Source: Desmospora activa DSM 45169 | GTDB taxonomy: Bacteria; Bacillota; Bacilli; Thermoactinomycetales; DSM-45169 | Assembly: GCF_003046315.1 (NCBI RefSeq) | Contig: NZ_PZZP01000001.1 | Coordinates: 992,001 to 1,056,000, forward strand | Length of the DNA stretch: 64,000 nt | Direction: 5' to 3' | Shown: in pieces, positions 60,640-64,000 of the stretch | How the letters are laid out: every line of letters begins with the position of its first letter | How positions within the stretch are numbered: the first letter of the stretch is position 1 | The notes under the pieces: model-generated | Databases searched by the model: none | Told to the model about the DNA's origin: nothing | The model's input: the letters and a program-made list of their open reading frames with translations, nothing else | Program-made: the position numbers and the translations under genes

Positions 60640-60990
60640 TTCTCATCTGTACACCCTCTGCGCAGGGGGGAGTAGTAAGGGAGCCTTTATAACGGTATGT
60701 GTGGGTATCTTTGGGTAACAATACAGTGGCATTTAATTTTTTATTAAGGAGCACTGCAGTTGATTCGCTTTCTTCCTTGGGCATTTTATCCCAGCTAAGT
60801 GTTTGTTTTCTTTTCCTTGCTTGATCAGGAGACCGACTACGGCTAGGTTTTCATCGTTATCTTTGTGGACTAAATGAAGTTCCATATCGGCGGGTTTACC
60901 ATTGATCGTATGCTCGCTCGGGTGTGGAAATGGAATTGCTGCAGGGTATAACGATTGTTGTTAATCTTGATGGTGTTAATGGTAGTTGAC
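60640..60990 (-). pseudogene. Degraded alpha-carbonic anhydrase
   Basis: Read on the minus strand, the interval spells a broken alpha-type carbonic anhydrase: STTINTIKINNNRYTLQQFHFHT, then after a frame change HPSEHTINGKPADMELHLVHKDND, then after another KMPKEESESTAVLLNKKLN and finally HTYRYKGSLTTPPCAEGV. These are the zinc-ligand region FHFH-PSEH with ELHLVH and the active-site loop SLTTPPC of the family. At least two frameshifts separate the parts, and both ends are missing (signal peptide and C-terminus), so the gene is dead. The remaining 200-base stretch up to the siderophore promoter holds nothing else recognisable. Confidence 0.8.
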
Positions 60991-61014
60991 AAATCAAGCG
61001 AGAAACCCTATAGT
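60986..61014 (+). promoter_or_regulatory. Sigma-A promoter of the siderophore uptake operon
   Basis: A perfect TTGACA and TATAGT are separated by 17 bases. Transcription would begin near 61021, just before the Fur box. Confidence 0.75.
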
Positions 61015-61030
61015 ATCATTGATGATGGAA

Positions 61031-61047
61031 TTGATAATCATTATCAA
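61031..61047. promoter_or_regulatory. Fur box
   Basis: TTGATAATCATTATCAA is a perfect palindrome containing the Bacillus Fur consensus TGATAATNATTATCA (61032-61046). It lies just downstream of the transcript start, so iron-loaded Fur would block the operon. Confidence 0.9.
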
Positions 61048-61085
61048 TTAATTGGTTTTGCGAATAACGATTCGGAGGGTACATA

Positions 61086-61934
61086 ATGGTTCGCCTATAT
61101 ACTAACGACCTAAAAATCGGCTATGGTGAACGAGTGATTGTGAAGGATCTTTCGGTTGAAATCCCGGATAAAAAAATCACCACCATTATCGGGGCCAACG
61201 GTTGTGGAAAATCGACCCTCTTAAAAGCGCTCACACGAATTATTCCCTATGAATCGGGTTCCATCATCCTCGATGGCAGAAGCATCTCAACAGAGGATAC
61301 AAAAGCGCTCGCCAAAAAGATGGCGATTCTTCCGCAAACCCCTGAAAGTGCGAGTGGGTTAACGGTCGGTGAACTGGTCTCTTACGGACGCTATCCTTAT
61401 CAAAAGGGATTTGGCCGACTAACCACCGCTGATATCGAAGTGATTGACTGGGCGCTGGAGGTGACGGGTACAGCTGCTTTTAAATATCATTCAGTCGATG
61501 CACTATCCGGCGGTCAACGGCAACGGGTTTGGATTGCTATGACCCTTGCGCAGGAGACGGAAATTATCTTTCTGGATGAGCCGACGACTTATTTGGATAT
61601 GGCTCATCAGTTGGAAGTGTTGGAGCTGTTGCAACAGCTAAATAAAGAACAAGGGCGTACCATCGTTATGGTTCTTCACGATATCAATCAAGCCGCGCGT
61701 TTTGCTGATCGGATTATCGCGTTAAAAGAGGGCCACATTGTCAAGACGGGTAGCTGTGAGGAAGTAATCCGCCGTGACGTCCTGAAAAAGGTTTTTCAAA
61801 TTGATGCCGATATTGGGCGCGATCCCCGTACCAATAAACCTTTGTGTCTTACCTATCACTTATTACAAGGAGAGGATACGCTTGCAGAAACGACTCATGC
61901 TGATACCCCTGCTCTTGTCGGTGTTGATTCTTAG
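61086..61934 (+). CDS. Iron-siderophore ABC transporter ATP-binding protein
   Basis: ATPase of the FecE/FepC group, 282 residues. Walker A is GANGCGKST, the ABC signature LSGGQRQRVWIAM, Walker B IIFLDEPTTYLD and the switch histidine in VLHDINQA. It energises uptake through the permeases encoded downstream. It resembles YusV, the shared ATPase of B. subtilis siderophore systems. The end overlaps the next gene by about 50 bases, so translation is coupled. A GGAGGG ribosome binding site precedes the ATG. It is the first gene under the Fur box. Confidence 0.92.
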   Translation: MVRLYTNDLKIGYGERVIVKDLSVEIPDKKITTIIGANGCGKSTLLKALTRIIPYESGSIILDGRSISTEDTKALAKKMAILPQTPESASGLTVGELVSYGRYPYQKGFGRLTTADIEVIDWALEVTGTAAFKYHSVDALSGGQRQRVWIAMTLAQETEIIFLDEPTTYLDMAHQLEVLELLQQLNKEQGRTIVMVLHDINQAARFADRIIALKEGHIVKTGSCEEVIRRDVLKKVFQIDADIGRDPRTNKPLCLTYHLLQGEDTLAETTHADTPALVGVDS

Positions 61935-62787
61935 CGCTTGTGCCGGCCAAGCGGCGGAAAATGGTAGCGATGAGGAAACCATCACCTATCAATCGGAAAA
62001 CGGACCGGTTGAAGTGCCTGTCGACCCGCAACGGGTGGTGGTGCTCTCTTCTTTTGCCGGTAATGTAATGGCGTTGGATGTCAACCTTGTTGGTGTCGAT
62101 TCCTGGTCAAAAATGAATCCTCGCTTCCAAGATCGATTACAGGATGTTGAAGAAGTTTCCGATGAAAACATCGAGAAAATTATTGAACTAAAACCGGATC
62201 TCATTATCGGGTTATCCAATATTAAAAACGTGGATAAATTAAGTAAGATTGCACCTACGGTTACCTTTACCTATGGAAAAGTGGATTATCTTACCCAGCA
62301 TCTAGAGATCGGTAAGCTCCTCAATAAAGAAAAGGAAGCACAGGAGTGGATCGATGATTTCCAAAAGCGCGCCCAAGCCGCCGGTGACGAGATTAAAGAA
62401 GAGATCGGTGAAGATGCGACGGTTTCGGTGATTGAAAGCTTTGAAAAGCAATTATACGTTTTTGGTGATGACTGGGGACGGGGCGGGGAGATCTTATACC
62501 AAGAAATGAAGTTAAAGATGCCGAAAAAAGTGCAGGAAATGACGAAAAAAGAAAGCTATGAAGCAATATCACCGGAAGTTCTGCAGGAGTATGCTGGTGA
62601 CTATGTCATCTTTAGCAAAAATCAAGACGCCGATCATTCTTTTCAAAAGACAAATACCTATCAAAACATTGCAGCGGTAAAAAAGGATCAGGTTTATGAG
62701 GTTAACGCAAAAGAATTTTACTTTAATGATCCCCTTACTCTGGAATATCAACTCGAATTCTTTCAAAAGTCGTTTCTTAAAAAATAA
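61882..62787 (+). CDS. Iron-siderophore binding lipoprotein
   Basis: Substrate-binding lipoprotein of about 301 residues. TTG 61882 follows AAGGAGAGG and gives a signal peptide LMLIPLLLSVLILSAC with the lipobox cysteine near residue 20; the longer frame begins inside the ATPase gene. The mature part has the Fec/YfiY features: DPQRVVVLSSFAGNVMALDVNLVGVDSW, ELKPDLIIGLSN and the C-terminal NDPLTLEYQLEFF. It captures a ferric siderophore at the outer face and passes it to the permeases. The exact siderophore is not predictable; hydroxamate or citrate-type is usual for this branch. Confidence 0.9.
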   Translation: MQKRLMLIPLLLSVLILSACAGQAAENGSDEETITYQSENGPVEVPVDPQRVVVLSSFAGNVMALDVNLVGVDSWSKMNPRFQDRLQDVEEVSDENIEKIIELKPDLIIGLSNIKNVDKLSKIAPTVTFTYGKVDYLTQHLEIGKLLNKEKEAQEWIDDFQKRAQAAGDEIKEEIGEDATVSVIESFEKQLYVFGDDWGRGGEILYQEMKLKMPKKVQEMTKKESYEAISPEVLQEYAGDYVIFSKNQDADHSFQKTNTYQNIAAVKKDQVYEVNAKEFYFNDPLTLEYQLEFFQKSFLKK

Positions 62788-62841
62788 GCGCGAGAGGGAT
62801 TCTACATGATCCCTCTCCCCTCTATCTTACTCTAGAGAAAG

Positions 62842-63858
62842 ATGCGATCATTTATGAGTCAACCACGCTCGATTCCATTTGTTTATAAGCTGATTCTGAT
62901 GTTTGTTTTGTTTATTGCTTCCTTTATCGCAGCGATGGTTTTTGGAGCAGCCGATACGGAGATCAACGAGATTTGGCTGGCGCTTACCTCGGATGTGACA
63001 ACCGATACTACGACGATGATTCGCGAAATTCGCTTGCCGCGTGAAGTGGCGGCCATTTTTGTTGGGGCCGCCCTTGCTGTCTCCGGAGCGATTATGCAAG
63101 GGTTAACCCGAAACCCCCTTGCAGATCCGGGTTTACTCGGTTTAACCTCTGGTGCCAATGCCGCTCTCGCCATTTCGCTTGTCCTAATTCCTTCCGCTAA
63201 TGATTTTGTCATTATGATCGCCTGTTTGATCGGTGCAGCCGTTGGAACCTTGATGGCTCTTGGGATCAGTGCGATGCAAAAGGGAGGCTTCTCTCCATTT
63301 CGTCTGGTTTTAGCCGGGGCGGCGGTGTCCGCCTTTCTGCATGCGATCGCTGAAGGAGTCGGTATCTATTTTAAGATTTCCAAAGATGTATCCATGTGGA
63401 CGGCTGGCGGTCTGATCGGAACGTCATGGGATCAAGTCCAGGTGATCGTCCCCTTTATCATGATCGGGATTGCGATTTCACTGCTGTTGGCACGGCAGCT
63501 GACGATTCTCAGCTTAAACCAGGATCTGGCTGTTGGATTGGGACAACGGACAACCCGGGTAAAAGGAATTCTTTTTATCGTCATCATTTTGTTGGCGGGG
63601 GCTGCGGTCGCCCTTGTCGGTAATATGGTATTTATCGGGTTGATGATTCCTCATATCGTCCGTGCCGTCGTCGGGACTGATTATCGCTTGATTTTACCGA
63701 TGTCCGCCCTACTCGGCGCCTCCTTTATGCTGTTGGCGGATACACTGGGGCGTACCATCCATGCCCCTTTTGAAACACCGGTGGCCGCGATTGTCGCCAT
63801 GATCGGATTTCCTTTCTTTCTATTGATTGTACATAAAGGAGGGAGAGCGTTCTCGTGA
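62842..63858 (+). CDS. Iron-siderophore ABC transporter permease 1
   Basis: FecCD-family permease of up to 338 residues with about ten hydrophobic helices. Characteristic segments are RLPREVAAIFVGAALAVSGAIMQGLTRNPLADPGLLGLTSGANAALA and GNMVFIGLMIPHIVRAVVGTDYRLILPMSALLGASFMLLADTLGR, the latter the loop that meets the ATPase. The start is not sharply fixed (ATG 62842 or 62854). It overlaps the start of the second permease by four bases. Confidence 0.92.
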   Translation: MRSFMSQPRSIPFVYKLILMFVLFIASFIAAMVFGAADTEINEIWLALTSDVTTDTTTMIREIRLPREVAAIFVGAALAVSGAIMQGLTRNPLADPGLLGLTSGANAALAISLVLIPSANDFVIMIACLIGAAVGTLMALGISAMQKGGFSPFRLVLAGAAVSAFLHAIAEGVGIYFKISKDVSMWTAGGLIGTSWDQVQVIVPFIMIGIAISLLLARQLTILSLNQDLAVGLGQRTTRVKGILFIVIILLAGAAVALVGNMVFIGLMIPHIVRAVVGTDYRLILPMSALLGASFMLLADTLGRTIHAPFETPVAAIVAMIGFPFFLLIVHKGGRAFS

Positions 63859-64000
63859 TCCATCCTTATTTAATCAAAAAGCAGCGCTTGTTTTTATACG
63901 GGTTATTCGCACTTATCGTCATCACCGGCATCATTGGGATGGGAGTGGGTGATTCTGCTCCCTCTTTGCAGCGCGTGCTGCCCACGTTATTCGGGAATGG
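63855..64000 (+). CDS. Iron-siderophore ABC transporter permease 2, cut by window end
   Basis: GTG 63855 overlaps the stop of permease 1 (GTGA). The visible 48 residues begin with a basic stretch and one hydrophobic helix (LFLYGLFALIVITGIIGMGVG), then SAPSLQRVLPTLFGNG, the typical start of a FecCD-family permease. The gene continues beyond the right edge. Two permeases in sequence are normal for heterodimeric siderophore transporters. Confidence 0.8.
   Translation, partial: MIHPYLIKKQRLFLYGLFALIVITGIIGMGVGDSAPSLQRVLPTLFGN

Noticed and set aside
1-64000. CRISPR arrays, rRNA, tRNA and intact insertion sequences
   Set aside because: I looked for regularly spaced repeats, transposase motifs and conserved RNA sequences and found none; short tRNAs cannot be fully excluded without a covariance search.

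Overview
The window looks like chromosomal DNA of an endospore-forming Bacillota of order Bacillales. The evidence is a CwlC-type amidase without signal peptide behind a sigma-K-like promoter, B. subtilis-like gene neighbourhoods (yqhG-yqhH divergent from a glycine riboswitch and gcvT-gcvPA-gcvPB; gbsR divergent from gbsA-gbsB), CcpA cre sites, strong Shine-Dalgarno sequences and frequent TTG/GTG starts. GC is near 50 percent. A thermoactinomycete-like genus is a guess, not something the sequence proves. No rRNA, tRNA, CRISPR array or intact insertion sequence was found.

Layout. 1-1.8 kb: a retron-type reverse transcriptase cut by the left edge, then shikimate kinase. 2-13.6 kb: a divergent catabolic locus, with a tripartite tricarboxylate transporter (tctCBA, leftward) facing an IclR regulator and a tightly overlapping rightward operon (citryl-CoA-lyase-like protein, a broken aldehyde dehydrogenase, type I dehydroquinase, zinc alcohol dehydrogenase, ThDP enzyme, cupin, CaiB-type CoA-transferase). 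This combination is the best candidate for an undescribed pathway. 13.8-17 kb: flavin reductase-like protein, GNAT, very small genes and a crcB pair. 17.2-21.6 kb: a double S13 carboxypeptidase with a dead first half, and a GHL10-type glycosidase. 22-25.5 kb: a 1145-residue membrane protein. 25.7-34.5 kb: ArsR/SRPBCC, M23 lipoprotein, GGT, PadR/methyltransferase, dGTPase and small unknown proteins.

34.7-40 kb: choline-to-glycine-betaine locus (sodium symporter and gbsR leftward, gbsA-gbsB rightward). 40-44.7 kb: secreted GH43-CBM6 enzyme under a perfect cre site, S9 peptidase, CwlC-like amidase. 44.8-51.3 kb: a galactitol-type PTS operon on the minus strand (PRD activator, EIIA, EIIB, EIIC, two polyol dehydrogenases, one 59-residue membrane peptide). 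51.4-58.7 kb: a 46-residue gene, yqhG-yqhH, a tandem glycine riboswitch and the glycine cleavage genes. 58.8-60.6 kb: three small membrane proteins (DUF4328, two DUF4870). 60.6-64 kb: an alpha-carbonic anhydrase pseudogene, then a Fur-box-controlled siderophore ABC operon leaving the window at the right edge.

Regulation is readable at many places: an IclR operator on a sigma-A promoter, three cre sites, a pair of ArsR operators exactly 40 bp apart, PadR and GbsR inverted repeats, a Fur box, a sigma-K promoter, a hairpin covering a ribosome binding site, and intrinsic terminators after most units. Starts were moved inward from the longest frame wherever a Shine-Dalgarno sequence or promoter demanded it.
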